A stretch of DNA of 64,000 nt, from the NCBI GenBank assembly GCA_035341855.1, contig DAOQWA010000012.1, forward strand, positions 1-64,000, written 5' to 3'. Positions within the stretch are counted from its first letter, which is position 1. Each line of letters opens with the position of its first letter. The notes below the pieces were generated by a model. It was not told the origin of the DNA and ran no database searches. It saw only the letters and a list, made by a program, of their open reading frames with translations. This stretch comes from QQVM01 sp035341855. GTDB taxonomy: Bacteria; Bacteroidota; Bacteroidia; AKYH767-A; 2013-40CM-41-45. Shown in pieces: positions 37,090 through 46,773 of the stretch. Position numbers and translations under genes: made by a program.

Positions 37090-39174
37090 ATGAAGAAAAT
37101 TCTACTCTTATCGTTACTGACTGTCTTTTTCGGTAACCTGACATTTGCACAACAAGGGCTCCGGTGTCATACCGATGAAGTATATCAGGAAGCTGTACGC
37201 AATAACCCTGATATTCTTCGTATTCAAAATCAACTGGAAGACTTTACTGCAAATTATGTTCGCAGCAATCAGCCAATGCAGAGAAACGCTTCCGGTGCTC
37301 CGGTGTATATCATTCCATTGGTTTTTCACATTCTTCACAATTACGGACCTGAAAACATATCCGATGCACAGGTTGTAGATGCTGTGAGAGTGATCAATGA
37401 AGACTATAGCAAAATGAATGCTGACACGAGCCAGATTTTAAGTCAATTTTTAGGTATCGCTGCAAATGCACAGATCGAATTCAGGCTTGCCAACATCGAC
37501 CCGAGTGGAAATTGTACAAACGGTATTGACAGGATAGTCACAAACCTTACCTACAATGCCAACGACAATTCTAAATTAAACCCCTGGCCGAATCAGAAGT
37601 ATATAAATATTTGGGTAGCCCATACACTTGAAAGAACCGGTGCGGCTGCATATGCATTTCTACCAGGAACAACATCAAATTCAAATGATGGAATTCTAAC
37701 CCGTCATAATTATACAGGAAGTATTGGTACCAGCAGCAATAACAACAAAAGAACACTTACCCATGAGCTGGGTCACGTACTTAACTTGTTGCACCCATGG
37801 GGAAGCGGGAATGAAGTCGGAACTGCATGCGGTGATGATTTTGTAAGTGACACTCCTATTACGATGGGGTTTTCTTCATGCCAGACCGCTGCATCAGCTC
37901 AGGTTTGCAACCCTCCTATCGTTGAGAACTTTCAGAACTTTATGGATTATTCCTACTGTGATGTTATGTTCACTGAAGGACAAAAAACCAGAATGTTTGC
38001 TGCACTAAATTCAGGTGCCAGCGGTAGAAATAATCTTTGGACCAATGCTAACCTGATTGCAACCGGAACTGACGGTTCCCCTATTAACATATGTACTCCA
38101 ATTGCTGATTTTTCTACAAACCGCAGTGAGGTTTGCGAGGGCGGTTCTATTACTTTCAATGACTTATCCTGGAATGGTACACCTACAAGCTGGTATTGGG
38201 AATTTCCGGGTGGAACTCCGAGTACATCAACGGATTCTATGCCGGTGGTGACATATTCAACAGCCGGTGTATACGACGTCTTATTCGCTTCTGCAAATGG
38301 AACAGGATCTGACACACTATCACGCGTAGGCTATGTACACGTTTCAGGAACGCCATCAATAACAATGACAGGACCATCTTATGTTGAGGACTTCGAATTG
38401 CCAACCTCATTCCCTGGTGCAGACGGCTACGTACTAAACCCTGACAATGGACAGACATGGTCGCTTGTTTCCGGTGTAGCATATACAGGAAACGGATCTA
38501 TACGTATCAATAACTATGTAAACGTAGCACGTGAAATCGATGAGTGGGTGATGCCGGCCATGGACTTATCTAATGTAAACTTCCCTGTTAATATGACATT
38601 CTGGTATGCTAATGCGCAAAGAAGCAGCACATCAAATGATGAGTTGTCTGTTTGGGGGTCGATTAACTGCGGACAACTATGGTTAAACAGATGGACCAGA
38701 AATGGCTCAAGCCTTGCTACAGCCGGAATCATTTCAATAAGCTTCACACCAAGTAATACCGGACAGTGGGCGCAGGCAACCGTTTCAATGAACCCTTATG
38801 CTTTGAAGTCGAATGTTCGTTTCAAATTCCGTAATACAAGTGATAAAGGAAACAACATTTATATTGACGATATTAACATCACAGGTACTTATGTAAATGT
38901 GGACGAGATGGATGAGATCAACCTTGGATTTGCTTTGTATCCTAATCCGGGAACAGGCAATTCTAAAATTCAATTCCAGTTATCGAAAACACTTCCGGTC
39001 AGCATTCAGGTAACTGATATCGCGGGCAGACTTATCACAACTGTTGCTGATGAAACTGTTGCTGCGGGACTTCATGAGTACCCGATCAATGTTACTACAC
39101 CGGGTATTTATCTTATCAACCTAATCACAAATGGTAAGTACCACGTAAGAAAACTCATTGTCAGCAACGACTGA
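37090..39174 (+). CDS. Secreted M43-family zinc metalloprotease with PKD and T9SS sorting domain
   Basis: This 694-residue exported protease has a signal peptide ending near LTFAQ and a propeptide-like region to about residue 70. The M43 (cytophagalysin/pappalysin-like) catalytic domain carries HELGHVLNLLH: His225, Glu226, His229 and His235, with the usual glycine of HExxHxxGxxH replaced by Asn. The Met-turn is in FMDYSYCDVMF. A PKD domain covers about 335-415 (PTSWYWEFPGGTPSTS). A MAM/cleaved-adhesin-like domain is at about 425-610 (YVEDFELPTSFPG...YIDDINITG). The end is a type A sorting domain (ALYPNPGTGNSK...GIYLINLI). It probably degrades extracellular protein. A strong terminator follows. 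Confidence 0.88.
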   Translation: MKKILLLSLLTVFFGNLTFAQQGLRCHTDEVYQEAVRNNPDILRIQNQLEDFTANYVRSNQPMQRNASGAPVYIIPLVFHILHNYGPENISDAQVVDAVRVINEDYSKMNADTSQILSQFLGIAANAQIEFRLANIDPSGNCTNGIDRIVTNLTYNANDNSKLNPWPNQKYINIWVAHTLERTGAAAYAFLPGTTSNSNDGILTRHNYTGSIGTSSNNNKRTLTHELGHVLNLLHPWGSGNEVGTACGDDFVSDTPITMGFSSCQTAASAQVCNPPIVENFQNFMDYSYCDVMFTEGQKTRMFAALNSGASGRNNLWTNANLIATGTDGSPINICTPIADFSTNRSEVCEGGSITFNDLSWNGTPTSWYWEFPGGTPSTSTDSMPVVTYSTAGVYDVLFASANGTGSDTLSRVGYVHVSGTPSITMTGPSYVEDFELPTSFPGADGYVLNPDNGQTWSLVSGVAYTGNGSIRINNYVNVAREIDEWVMPAMDLSNVNFPVNMTFWYANAQRSSTSNDELSVWGSINCGQLWLNRWTRNGSSLATAGIISISFTPSNTGQWAQATVSMNPYALKSNVRFKFRNTSDKGNNIYIDDINITGTYVNVDEMDEINLGFALYPNPGTGNSKIQFQLSKTLPVSIQVTDIAGRLITTVADETVAAGLHEYPINVTTPGIYLINLITNGKYHVRKLIVSND

Positions 39175-39187
39175 TAGACAACATCAA

Positions 39188-39218
39188 AGCCCCGGTTTTC
39201 GAGCCGGGGCTCTTTTTT
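39188..39218 (+). terminator. Intrinsic terminator after the M43 protease gene
   Basis: AGCCCCGG at 39188-39195 pairs perfectly with CCGGGGCT at 39204-39211 around an eight-base loop, followed by a six-T run at 39213-39218. It begins 14 bases after the protease stop. This is the clearest terminator in the window. Confidence 0.92.
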
Positions 39219-39313
39219 ATCCTCACTTCAGGAGCCACACCTCTTTTCATTTTTAAAACCTTACATTGCTTATTCCACGGGGCAAAATCTGCAACTATTT
39301 TTTTTTACTATCG

Positions 39314-39321
39314 TATTTTTG
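39314..39321 (+). promoter_or_regulatory. -7 box (TATTTTTG) upstream of the beta-barrel-like gene
   Basis: Exact TAnnTTTG match, 69 bases before the ATG at 39391 and downstream of the terminator at 39218, so a promoter is expected in this gap. No clear -33 element. Confidence 0.35.
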
Positions 39322-39390
39322 AAATAATCAGATAAATAATTGGGCATATCCATTTTTTTTTGAAGATTTGCAGGGCTTCACTTCCAGAAA

Positions 39391-40083
39391 ATGTCATTTT
39401 ACAAGTCACTCTTATCCTTCCTCAGCCTCTTTTTGGTTCATCTGACTGTTTTTTCGCAGGAAGTACCTGATTTTAAAAGAAGCGCTTTGGCTATTGACAT
39501 TACTCAAATGGCTACTAATGAAGTTAATTTATCTTATGAATTGTCGTTCTCTTCAAGAAGAAGTCTGGAAATAGCGCTCGGAATAATCTATGTCAACGAT
39601 GCACTCGAAGATCTTTCAAGGGATATGAGTAATTCACATTACTTTTCTGAGCATGGTTTTAGTGCCAGAGTTGCCTATAAACTTTACAGAAGGCAAGTGG
39701 AGGATTCTAAGTGGCGAGACTACCTTGCCCCGGCAATTACATACAAATACCTTTACTTCAATAACCAATGGTTTTCCAACGAAGTCACTGACGAAAATAA
39801 AGGGATTAAATACGATGAGTGCTTGTACCAGCACAGGTACAGGAGCAAATTTGGGTTTGAGTTTTTATGGGGTAAAGTTTATAACTTCAACAAAAGTCTG
39901 GCATTAGAAATGTTTTATGGTGTTGGTTTAAGGGCTACAAGTTCTGTTAGATCTGATCTCCTAAAGCAAGACATTTGCGGGGTCGACAGTTCCGCAATTT
40001 ACGTACCTGACTACGGCGATGACAAAAGATTTTTCGTTCGCCCGGCCTTACGTGCCGGTTTGAAATTCAGGATTTCATTTTAG
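39391..40083 (+). CDS. Exported beta-barrel-like protein, unknown function
   Basis: This 230-residue protein has a signal peptide (LLSFLSLFLVHLTVFS, cleavage near FSQ). The mature chain consists of short amphipathic strands rich in tyrosine and phenylalanine (HGFSARVAYKLYRR, YLAPAITYKYLYF, SKFGFEFLWGKVY, RPALRAGLKFRISF) and ends in phenylalanine, as outer-membrane barrels do. No named family is recognised. It is monocistronic between a terminator and the convergent polA gene. Confidence 0.65.
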   Translation: MSFYKSLLSFLSLFLVHLTVFSQEVPDFKRSALAIDITQMATNEVNLSYELSFSSRRSLEIALGIIYVNDALEDLSRDMSNSHYFSEHGFSARVAYKLYRRQVEDSKWRDYLAPAITYKYLYFNNQWFSNEVTDENKGIKYDECLYQHRYRSKFGFEFLWGKVYNFNKSLALEMFYGVGLRATSSVRSDLLKQDICGVDSSAIYVPDYGDDKRFFVRPALRAGLKFRISF

Positions 40084-40100
40084 TTTTATTAAATATAATA

Positions 40101-40127
40101 CTCATTGATTTAGACCTTATCAATGAG
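40101..40127 (-). terminator. Inverted repeat at the 3' end of polA, possible weak terminator
   Basis: CTCATTGAT at 40101-40109 and ATCAATGAG at 40119-40127 form a perfect nine-pair stem with a nine-base loop. The right arm contains the polA stop codon. On the minus strand it is followed by an AT-rich stretch (TATTATATTTAAT) rather than a pure T-run, so terminator function is uncertain. Confidence 0.45.
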
Positions 40128-42951
40128 CCTCCAGCCAATTTTCTCCTACACCCATTCCGACCTCTATCGGAACCTTTAATGGAATTGCATTTTTCATCCG
40201 GGCTTCTACGAGCTTTTTTAATACCTCGACCTCTTCACGGTGTGCATCAAAAATTAGTTCATCATGTACCTGTAATAACATTTTAGATCTCATCTTCTCT
40301 TTCTCAAGGTCAGATGCAATTCTGATCATGGCGATTTTTATCATATCGGCTGCACTACCCTGAATCGGCGCATTAATTGCATTTCGTTCTGCAAAACCTC
40401 TGACAGTTGCGTTAGCAGAATTAATATCCCTAAGATATCTTCTTCGGCCCATGATTGTCTCGACGAATCCCTTCTTTTTTGCCTTCTCAATACTTAGATC
40501 CATGTAATCCTTCACGCCCGGATACTGGATAAAATAATTATCAATAATTTCCTTTGCTTCCGTTCGGGAAATATTCAGACGGTCTGCAAGGCCAAAGGCA
40601 GAGATTCCATAAATGATCCCGAAGTTTACCATCTTGGCATTTCGTCTCATTTCAGAATTTACCTCTTTAATTGGAACACCATAAACTTTAGAGGCAGTTG
40701 CAGCATGAATATCTTCTCCGCTCTGAAATGCTTCAAGCATGCCTTTATCCTGACTTAGTTCTGCAATAACCCTCAATTCGATTTGCGAGTAATCAGCAGA
40801 CAACAATAGAAAATCTTTTCCCCTCGAAACGAATGCCTTCCTTATTTCTCTTCCTCGTTCTGTACGAATGGGTATATTTTGCAAATTCGGGTTGTCAGAA
40901 CTTAAACGACCTGTCACCGCCACAATCTGATTGTATGAAGTGTGTATTCTTCCGGTATCAGGATTTACAAGCGTCGGTAAAACATCTACATATGTATTCT
41001 TGAGCTTAACTAATTCACGAAAGTCAAGAATCTTTCTAACGATTGGATGCTTGTTCTCTAATTTGCTGAGTACGTCCTCTCCTGTAGAGAACTGGCCTGT
41101 TTTGGTTTTCGATGGTTTATCTATGATCTTTAACCTGTTGAACAATATCTCTCCTACCTGCTTTGGTGATGAAATATTAAACTCTTCTCCTGCCAATGTT
41201 TGAATTTCAGATTCTACATTTTTTATGTCAACTTCAAGTTCTGCTGAAAGTGCCTTCAACGCTTTTTTATCTACAGTAATACCTTCTGCTTCCATCGCAG
41301 CCAACACAGGTACTAATGGCATCTCGACTTCATAAAACAATTTTTGTACACCTGCATTCTTAAGCTTAGGTTCGAAAACTTCATACAATTGCAAAGTAAT
41401 GTCAGCATCTTCTGCAGCATATTCTGTAACCTCCTCCACAGGAACGTCCCTCATGCTCAGCTGATCCTTCCCTCTTTTCCCGATTAAATTTTCTATTGAA
41501 ACAGGGGAATAATGAAGATACGTTTCCGACAGAACGTTCATTGAATGACGCATCTCTGGACGAATAAGAAAGTGAGAGATCATTGTATCAAAATACTTTC
41601 CTTTAAATTCAATGCCATATCGCTTTAGAACTGAAAGATCATATTTTAAATTCTGTGCAACCTTTACGATATTTTCATTCCTGAAAACAGCATCGAACTC
41701 CATCACAATTTTTCGGGCACCTTCGTAGTCATTCGGAACAGGTACATAATAGCCTTCGTGTTTCTTCGAAGAAAAAGACATTCCAACCAAATCAGCAGTA
41801 TGTGAATCAAGGCCGGTCGTTTCAGTATCAAAACTGATCACGCTTTGTTCCAACAGTAATTTAATCAACTTTGAACGCTTTTCATCAGTGTTTGTTAACT
41901 CATAACTGTGCTTTGTTGACTCAATGTTCTTTAGTAGTGATGGTGACGGTGTTTCCGGCTCTTCGTCAAACACCTCTGGTTCTTCGGTCTCTTCTACACC
42001 AAATAATGATGCTTGTGTTGTTACAACTTTCTTCTCTTTGATGGCCTTTTTCTCTGTAGGTTTTGACTCAGCGTTCTTCAGATTTAATTGATCTGCGAGA
42101 CGTCTGAATTCCAATTCAGCAAACAAGCTTTGAACAGCATCGATATCTGCATCTTGTGCTTTTAGATCTTCCAGTTCAACTTCTATAGGAACATTTGTAA
42201 TAATTGTTGCCAACCATTTTGACTGCGTCGCATCCTCCTTACTATTTTCAACTTTTTCTTTAAGCTTTCCTTTAAGCTTATCCGTATTTACCAATAAATT
42301 TTCAATCGAACCGAATTGTTTTATCAATGAGATGGCTGTCTTTTCTCCTACGCCACGGATACCCGGGATATTGTCCACCTTATCACCCATTAATCCAAGG
42401 ATATCCTTAAGCTGATCAACATTCTCAATTTCCCATCTTTCACAGATTTCTTTAACTCCCAGTATCTCTGCACCGACACCGCTACGAGCAGGTTTATAGA
42501 TGAATGTATGCTCATCCACAAGCTGGCCATAATCCTTATCAGGTGTCATCATATAAGTTTCAAAGCCTTCCTTCTCTGCACGCATCGCCAACGTGCCGAT
42601 TACATCGTCAGCTTCATAACCATCCATTGCAAGAACCGGAATTCTAAATGCTTCACATAACTTAACCACAACGGGAATGGCAGAAGCAAGATCTTCCGGG
42701 ATCTCCTCACGATTGGCTTTATAATCGGAAAACTCCTCATGCCTGCTTGTTGGAGCTGCTGTATCGAATACAACAGCAATGTGTGTTGGTTTCTGTTTTT
42801 TAAGAACGTCAAGCAGTGTGTTCGTAAAACCAAATACGGCAGAGGTGTTCTGTCCTTTAGAATTTATTCTGTGATTATTGCTAAAAGCAAAATAGGCCCG
42901 GTAGATTAAGGCCATTGCATCCAGCAGGAATAGTTTCTTCTCTTCAGCCAT
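40120..42951 (-). CDS. polA: DNA polymerase I
   Basis: The start is set at the ATG at 42951 (MAEEKKLFLLDAMALIYRAYFAF); a longer frame to 42987 adds 12 residues without support. The 943-residue product has all three domains. The 5' nuclease domain includes DGYEADDVIGTLA, TPDKDYGQLV and GDKVDNIPGIRGVGEKTA. The 3'-5' exonuclease looks active: ISFDTETTGLD has the DxE pair and EYAAEDADITLQLYE the YxxxD motif. The family A polymerase domain carries LSADYSQIELRV (motif A), RRNAKMVNFGIIYGIS (motif B) and LLQVHDELIFD (motif C). It fills gaps and removes primers during replication and repair. Confidence 0.97.
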   Translation of the reverse strand: MAEEKKLFLLDAMALIYRAYFAFSNNHRINSKGQNTSAVFGFTNTLLDVLKKQKPTHIAVVFDTAAPTSRHEEFSDYKANREEIPEDLASAIPVVVKLCEAFRIPVLAMDGYEADDVIGTLAMRAEKEGFETYMMTPDKDYGQLVDEHTFIYKPARSGVGAEILGVKEICERWEIENVDQLKDILGLMGDKVDNIPGIRGVGEKTAISLIKQFGSIENLLVNTDKLKGKLKEKVENSKEDATQSKWLATIITNVPIEVELEDLKAQDADIDAVQSLFAELEFRRLADQLNLKNAESKPTEKKAIKEKKVVTTQASLFGVEETEEPEVFDEEPETPSPSLLKNIESTKHSYELTNTDEKRSKLIKLLLEQSVISFDTETTGLDSHTADLVGMSFSSKKHEGYYVPVPNDYEGARKIVMEFDAVFRNENIVKVAQNLKYDLSVLKRYGIEFKGKYFDTMISHFLIRPEMRHSMNVLSETYLHYSPVSIENLIGKRGKDQLSMRDVPVEEVTEYAAEDADITLQLYEVFEPKLKNAGVQKLFYEVEMPLVPVLAAMEAEGITVDKKALKALSAELEVDIKNVESEIQTLAGEEFNISSPKQVGEILFNRLKIIDKPSKTKTGQFSTGEDVLSKLENKHPIVRKILDFRELVKLKNTYVDVLPTLVNPDTGRIHTSYNQIVAVTGRLSSDNPNLQNIPIRTERGREIRKAFVSRGKDFLLLSADYSQIELRVIAELSQDKGMLEAFQSGEDIHAATASKVYGVPIKEVNSEMRRNAKMVNFGIIYGISAFGLADRLNISRTEAKEIIDNYFIQYPGVKDYMDLSIEKAKKKGFVETIMGRRRYLRDINSANATVRGFAERNAINAPIQGSAADMIKIAMIRIASDLEKEKMRSKMLLQVHDELIFDAHREEVEVLKKLVEARMKNAIPLKVPIEVGMGVGENWLEAH

Positions 42952-43206
42952 CGTTTTGAATTTTATATAAAGATTGCAATTTACCAAAAAATTGAAGGTA
43001 CTGAATGGTGCCGATCATTACATGCGCAAATAATATTGATGGCAAGCCGGATGCATAGGAATAAACATCTAAAAGCTCTTTGTCCGGTCGTTTGAAAAGA
43101 CCTTTTTTAAGAATAGCATCAAACTTAAAATCAAAGTCAATTGCAAAACTAATTTCTCAAATTGGGTGCTATACGGCTAATCTTTAGTTGCCCGGGCATA
43201 CAGGGA

Positions 43207-45312
43207 CTAATGAAGATTAGTCCATATCAATTTTGCATTCTTTAACGAAACATATTCACGGCCATCACCTCTTTGCAGCATAGCTATGTGATCAAAAAGA
43301 GTCTCAACCCTATCGTATTCACACGGCGCAATGATTTGCCCACTACTCAAAGCAATTCCATACATCCCTTGCCGGGATAAAATATAGTTATTCTCTATTT
43401 TACTAATGTCATCATAGCTTGGTTCCAAAATCCATTTCCCCTCGCTATTAATTATTCCCAGTTGCTGATCCGCTTTAACAATTGCTCCGGAAGAACTGAA
43501 CGAATATGCTTCTTGATATATACATGGTATTTTTATTTTTCCATGATAATCTACATAGCCCCACTTCCTGTTTTTTTGCACGGGTATCAGTCCCTCTGAT
43601 GGTCTCCCCGTATTTTCATAGCCCGGAAACTGAATACGCACTCCAAGAGTATCCAGCACAGTATTCTTTCCCTTGTTATTAATTACAACATATCCATTTG
43701 AAAAAACTGCATTCGTCAATAAGTTTTCTGCAAAGCGATAATTCAGAGGAATAATAATCTTCCCCTTTGAATCCACAAAACCACACTTAGAATTTTTAGC
43801 AACCAGTGCCAGACCGTCATGAAAATCACCGACTGCATCATATTCAATTTCCAGGATCTTCTCTCCAACGCGGTTGATCAAACCCCAAGAACCATTATTT
43901 CCTACCCTGAGTAATTCAGTCGATGCCCAGGATAAATGCTCATACTCAGCTTCAAACACCAAATTGCCTTTTGAATCTATCAATCCATACAGCTCGTCAA
44001 TCCCCACAATGGCAAAGCCATCATGAAAATCTGCAGCCATGTCGAAAATTAATTTGGTTATAGGGTTTCCATTTCTGCCTATGTAACCTGATTTCTCATT
44101 ATTCATCACCACACATATATCCTCAACCGGCTCAGTGAGCTCTTCATATTGCAGAGGAATAAGAAATTCTCCATTCCTATTTATTAGCCCGAATTTATTT
44201 TCTTTACTGACAACGGCACAATTATTCTTAAAAGGTTCTGCGTCATCCCACATAAATGGAATCATAACTTTTCCGCTCTTATTAATATAACCATACTTAT
44301 CATTTCGGGATACTGCTGCAAGTCCTTCAGAAAAATAATTCACTTCTTCATATACTGCGTCGATCATCTCAAGCCCTTCTTCATTGATGAAGCCCCATAA
44401 TCCATTCTTTTTAAATGGAAGAAACAATGAAGTTTGTCGCATATAATCATTCTCCAATTCGTCCATGAATGGATAGTCCGGATAGTCAAACTTGAACTGC
44501 AGATAAGTTTGTTCATCATAATTCTGCATGCTGATCCTGTAAATTTGGCGCCAGGATTCACGTACATAACGATTGGCAGGATAACGTTTGATAAATGCTT
44601 TGTGTTCAGGCAGGCTACCTTGTGATGTCGACAAACTATATATCATTCGTTCAGCTTGCATTAAGTATGGGCTCTCAGGATATAATTCAATAAATCTTTC
44701 GTAGGCACCCAGCTGATGACTTTCGGTTTGTTCTTCAAATACTCTTTCGTGATAACGATTTTGTGCATCGTTTGCCTCCTCTGCGTCGGGATACATTTCA
44801 AGATAATTCTTATATCCTTCGGCAGTATTCAGAGCACGTGCTTCCTGGAATGCAATGGAATTACGCAAGCCGGTAACCTGATCCTCTGAGCCACAAAATG
44901 AGAAATTTGTCAGATAATGATTAAGCATTTCTATAGAAGCTCTACTCTCAGCAGCCACAAGCGCCTTTGAACAAATGCTATCCTTGCACAGCCGGATACT
45001 CTCCTGAGTTACACCCAGCTCGGCATATTTAATCTGCTGTTTTTCTTTTAACAACGGAAATACTGAGTCAGAAACAAGGATATAACTTTTGGCTGAATCA
45101 AGATTATAGAAAGGATTGTTTCCTGAAGAATGTATTTTGGCCAAACCAAAGCCTGCTGCAACAGGATCCTTTTTCATGGATTTGATGAATAGCTCCCGGG
45201 CATTAAAATAATCAAACACTTCTAATCTTTCGAAGGCCTTCTCAAGACTTCCGGCTTTTAAGCTTTGATCCTGAACAAGAAAAATGAACAGCAACATAAC
45301 AATCCTCTTCAT
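43207..45312 (-). CDS. Exported WG-repeat protein
   Basis: This 701-residue protein has a signal peptide (MKRIVMLLFIFLVQ) and a helical, TPR-like N-terminal half (about 20-290) with repeated FIELYPESPYLMQAE-type motifs. From about residue 300 it consists of at least nine WG repeats, each near 45-50 residues and built on patterns such as GLWGFINEEGLEMI, KYGYINKSGKVMIPFMWDDA, KFGLINRNGEFLIPLQY, SWGLINRVGEKILEIEYD and KWGYVDYHGKIKIPCIY. WG-repeat proteins are common in Bacteroidota; their molecular role is unsettled. The 255-base gap toward polA shows no gene. Confidence 0.85.
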   Translation of the reverse strand: MKRIVMLLFIFLVQDQSLKAGSLEKAFERLEVFDYFNARELFIKSMKKDPVAAGFGLAKIHSSGNNPFYNLDSAKSYILVSDSVFPLLKEKQQIKYAELGVTQESIRLCKDSICSKALVAAESRASIEMLNHYLTNFSFCGSEDQVTGLRNSIAFQEARALNTAEGYKNYLEMYPDAEEANDAQNRYHERVFEEQTESHQLGAYERFIELYPESPYLMQAERMIYSLSTSQGSLPEHKAFIKRYPANRYVRESWRQIYRISMQNYDEQTYLQFKFDYPDYPFMDELENDYMRQTSLFLPFKKNGLWGFINEEGLEMIDAVYEEVNYFSEGLAAVSRNDKYGYINKSGKVMIPFMWDDAEPFKNNCAVVSKENKFGLINRNGEFLIPLQYEELTEPVEDICVVMNNEKSGYIGRNGNPITKLIFDMAADFHDGFAIVGIDELYGLIDSKGNLVFEAEYEHLSWASTELLRVGNNGSWGLINRVGEKILEIEYDAVGDFHDGLALVAKNSKCGFVDSKGKIIIPLNYRFAENLLTNAVFSNGYVVINNKGKNTVLDTLGVRIQFPGYENTGRPSEGLIPVQKNRKWGYVDYHGKIKIPCIYQEAYSFSSSGAIVKADQQLGIINSEGKWILEPSYDDISKIENNYILSRQGMYGIALSSGQIIAPCEYDRVETLFDHIAMLQRGDGREYVSLKNAKLIWTNLH

Positions 45313-45334
45313 ACAAAGTAGATTTCAATTCGAA

Positions 45335-45342
45335 CAAATATA
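45335..45342 (-). promoter_or_regulatory. -7 box (TATATTTG) upstream of the WG-repeat gene
   Basis: Minus-strand exact match to TAnnTTTG, 22 bases before the ATG at 45312. No -33 TTTG at normal spacing. Confidence 0.4.
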
Positions 45343-45486
45343 AAGGATTTCAGAAGAGCTAATTATTAATTATCCCAAAAAACCGGATCACACCGACCTG
45401 ATTCTTCCTATGTAGACTGTATCATCATTTAGCTGGGATTTTAAGCTCAACAAGCTTGATTCGTAGGAATAAACAAGCCCATTGCT

Positions 45487-45494
45487 TATCTTTG
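45487..45494 (+). promoter_or_regulatory. -7 box (TATCTTTG) upstream of the DEAD-box helicase gene
   Basis: Exact TAnnTTTG match ending 22 bases before the TTG start at 45517, which supports that start. An in-frame stop overlaps the last base of the box and the two after it. Confidence 0.45.
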
Positions 45495-45516
45495 AAGCCT
45501 AATTGACCTTCGCACA

Positions 45517-46773
45517 TTGACTTTCGACGATTTTAATTTTTTCCCTTCTCTCATAGAAGGACTCGATGCAATGGGTTTCTCCAAACCCACTCCCATCCAG
45601 GAACAAGTAATCCCTATAATTCTTAAAGGAAAAGACCTTATAGCTTGTGCCCAAACGGGTACAGGAAAAACGGCAGCCTATCTTTTGCCAACCTTACATA
45701 GAATTGCTGCAGACAAGATTCCTCACACATCTGCCTTAATTGTTGCACCAACACGTGAACTGGCACAACAAATAGACAATGCCTTTCAGGGATTTGCATA
45801 TTTTACACATGCCAGTTCTATCGCCGTTTACGGTGGTAGCGACGGACAGGTATTTGAACGGGAAAAGAAGGCTCTCGCTGAAGGAACTTCTGTGGTCATT
45901 GCAACTCCGGGCAGACTATTAAGTCATCTCAATAATGGCTATGTAAAATTCGACAAACTAGATGTTCTCATCCTTGACGAAGCAGATAAAATGCTTGATA
46001 TGGGTTTTTATGAGGATATTCTTAAAATCATTCGATATCTTCCGGTGAAAAGGCAAAATTTATTGTTTAGTGCCACGATGCCTTCAAAGATGCGTGAATT
46101 GGCAAAGCGTATATTACATGATCCTATTGAAGTAAACATCGCTATCAGTAAACCTGCTGCCGGCATCCTGCAAAATGCTTACCTTGTTTACGACTCTCAA
46201 AAAATTCCGCTTACACGCGATATTCTCATTGCTAAAAATTTAGACAGCGTCTTAATATTTGCTTCTACAAAATCCGGTGTGAAAGCATTGGAGAAGGAAC
46301 TGCTTCGCATGAAATTATCTGCTAAAGCAATCCATAGTGATCTCAGCCAAAATGAACGTGAAGAAGTGCTGCTAAGTTTTCGAAACAGAAACACAAAGAT
46401 TCTGGTAGCCACAGACATTCTTTCACGTGGTATTGATATAGAAAACATCGGACTTGTTATCAACTACGATGTTCCAGGCGATGCAGAAGATTATGTTCAC
46501 CGCGTTGGAAGAACTGCACGTGCTGCGTCTACCGGTGAGGCAATTACCCTTATCAACGAGAAGGATCAACGTCGTTTTTCTCAAATTGAAGAATTAATTG
46601 AGAAGGAAGTTCCAAAGTTGCCACTACCTGTTGAATTGGGTTCAGGTCCTGCCTGGGCTCCTCAGAAAAAACATTCCTTTAAACCTTCAGGCAGATCAGG
46701 GCGCCCGTTTAAAAAAGGGAATCACAAAGGTCATAGACAAAGACCAAAAGGTGACGGACCAAAAAAAAATTAA
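45517..46773 (+). CDS. DEAD/DEAH-box ATP-dependent RNA helicase
   Basis: This 418-residue RNA helicase has motifs in order: the Q motif (GFSKPTPIQEQVIP), I (AQTGTGKT), Ia (PTRELAQQ), Ib (TPGRL), II (LDEAD), III (SAT), then the C-terminal RecA domain with V (TDILSRGIDI) and VI (YVHRVGRTARA). A basic tail of about 45 residues (KKHSFKPSGRSGRPFKKG) follows, as in RhlE/CsdA-type cold or ribosome-assembly helicases. The start is TTG at 45517, because an in-frame stop lies at 45493-45495 and no ATG precedes the Q motif. Its stop overlaps that of the convergent flavoenzyme gene. Confidence 0.95.
   Translation: MTFDDFNFFPSLIEGLDAMGFSKPTPIQEQVIPIILKGKDLIACAQTGTGKTAAYLLPTLHRIAADKIPHTSALIVAPTRELAQQIDNAFQGFAYFTHASSIAVYGGSDGQVFEREKKALAEGTSVVIATPGRLLSHLNNGYVKFDKLDVLILDEADKMLDMGFYEDILKIIRYLPVKRQNLLFSATMPSKMRELAKRILHDPIEVNIAISKPAAGILQNAYLVYDSQKIPLTRDILIAKNLDSVLIFASTKSGVKALEKELLRMKLSAKAIHSDLSQNEREEVLLSFRNRNTKILVATDILSRGIDIENIGLVINYDVPGDAEDYVHRVGRTARAASTGEAITLINEKDQRRFSQIEELIEKEVPKLPLPVELGSGPAWAPQKKHSFKPSGRSGRPFKKGNHKGHRQRPKGDGPKKN

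Noticed and set aside
43086..43108. GGTC...GACC hairpin followed by six Ts in the gap between polA and the WG-repeat gene
   Set aside because: The stem is only four pairs and the T-run is on the plus strand, where no upstream gene needs a terminator; both neighbours are on the minus strand.
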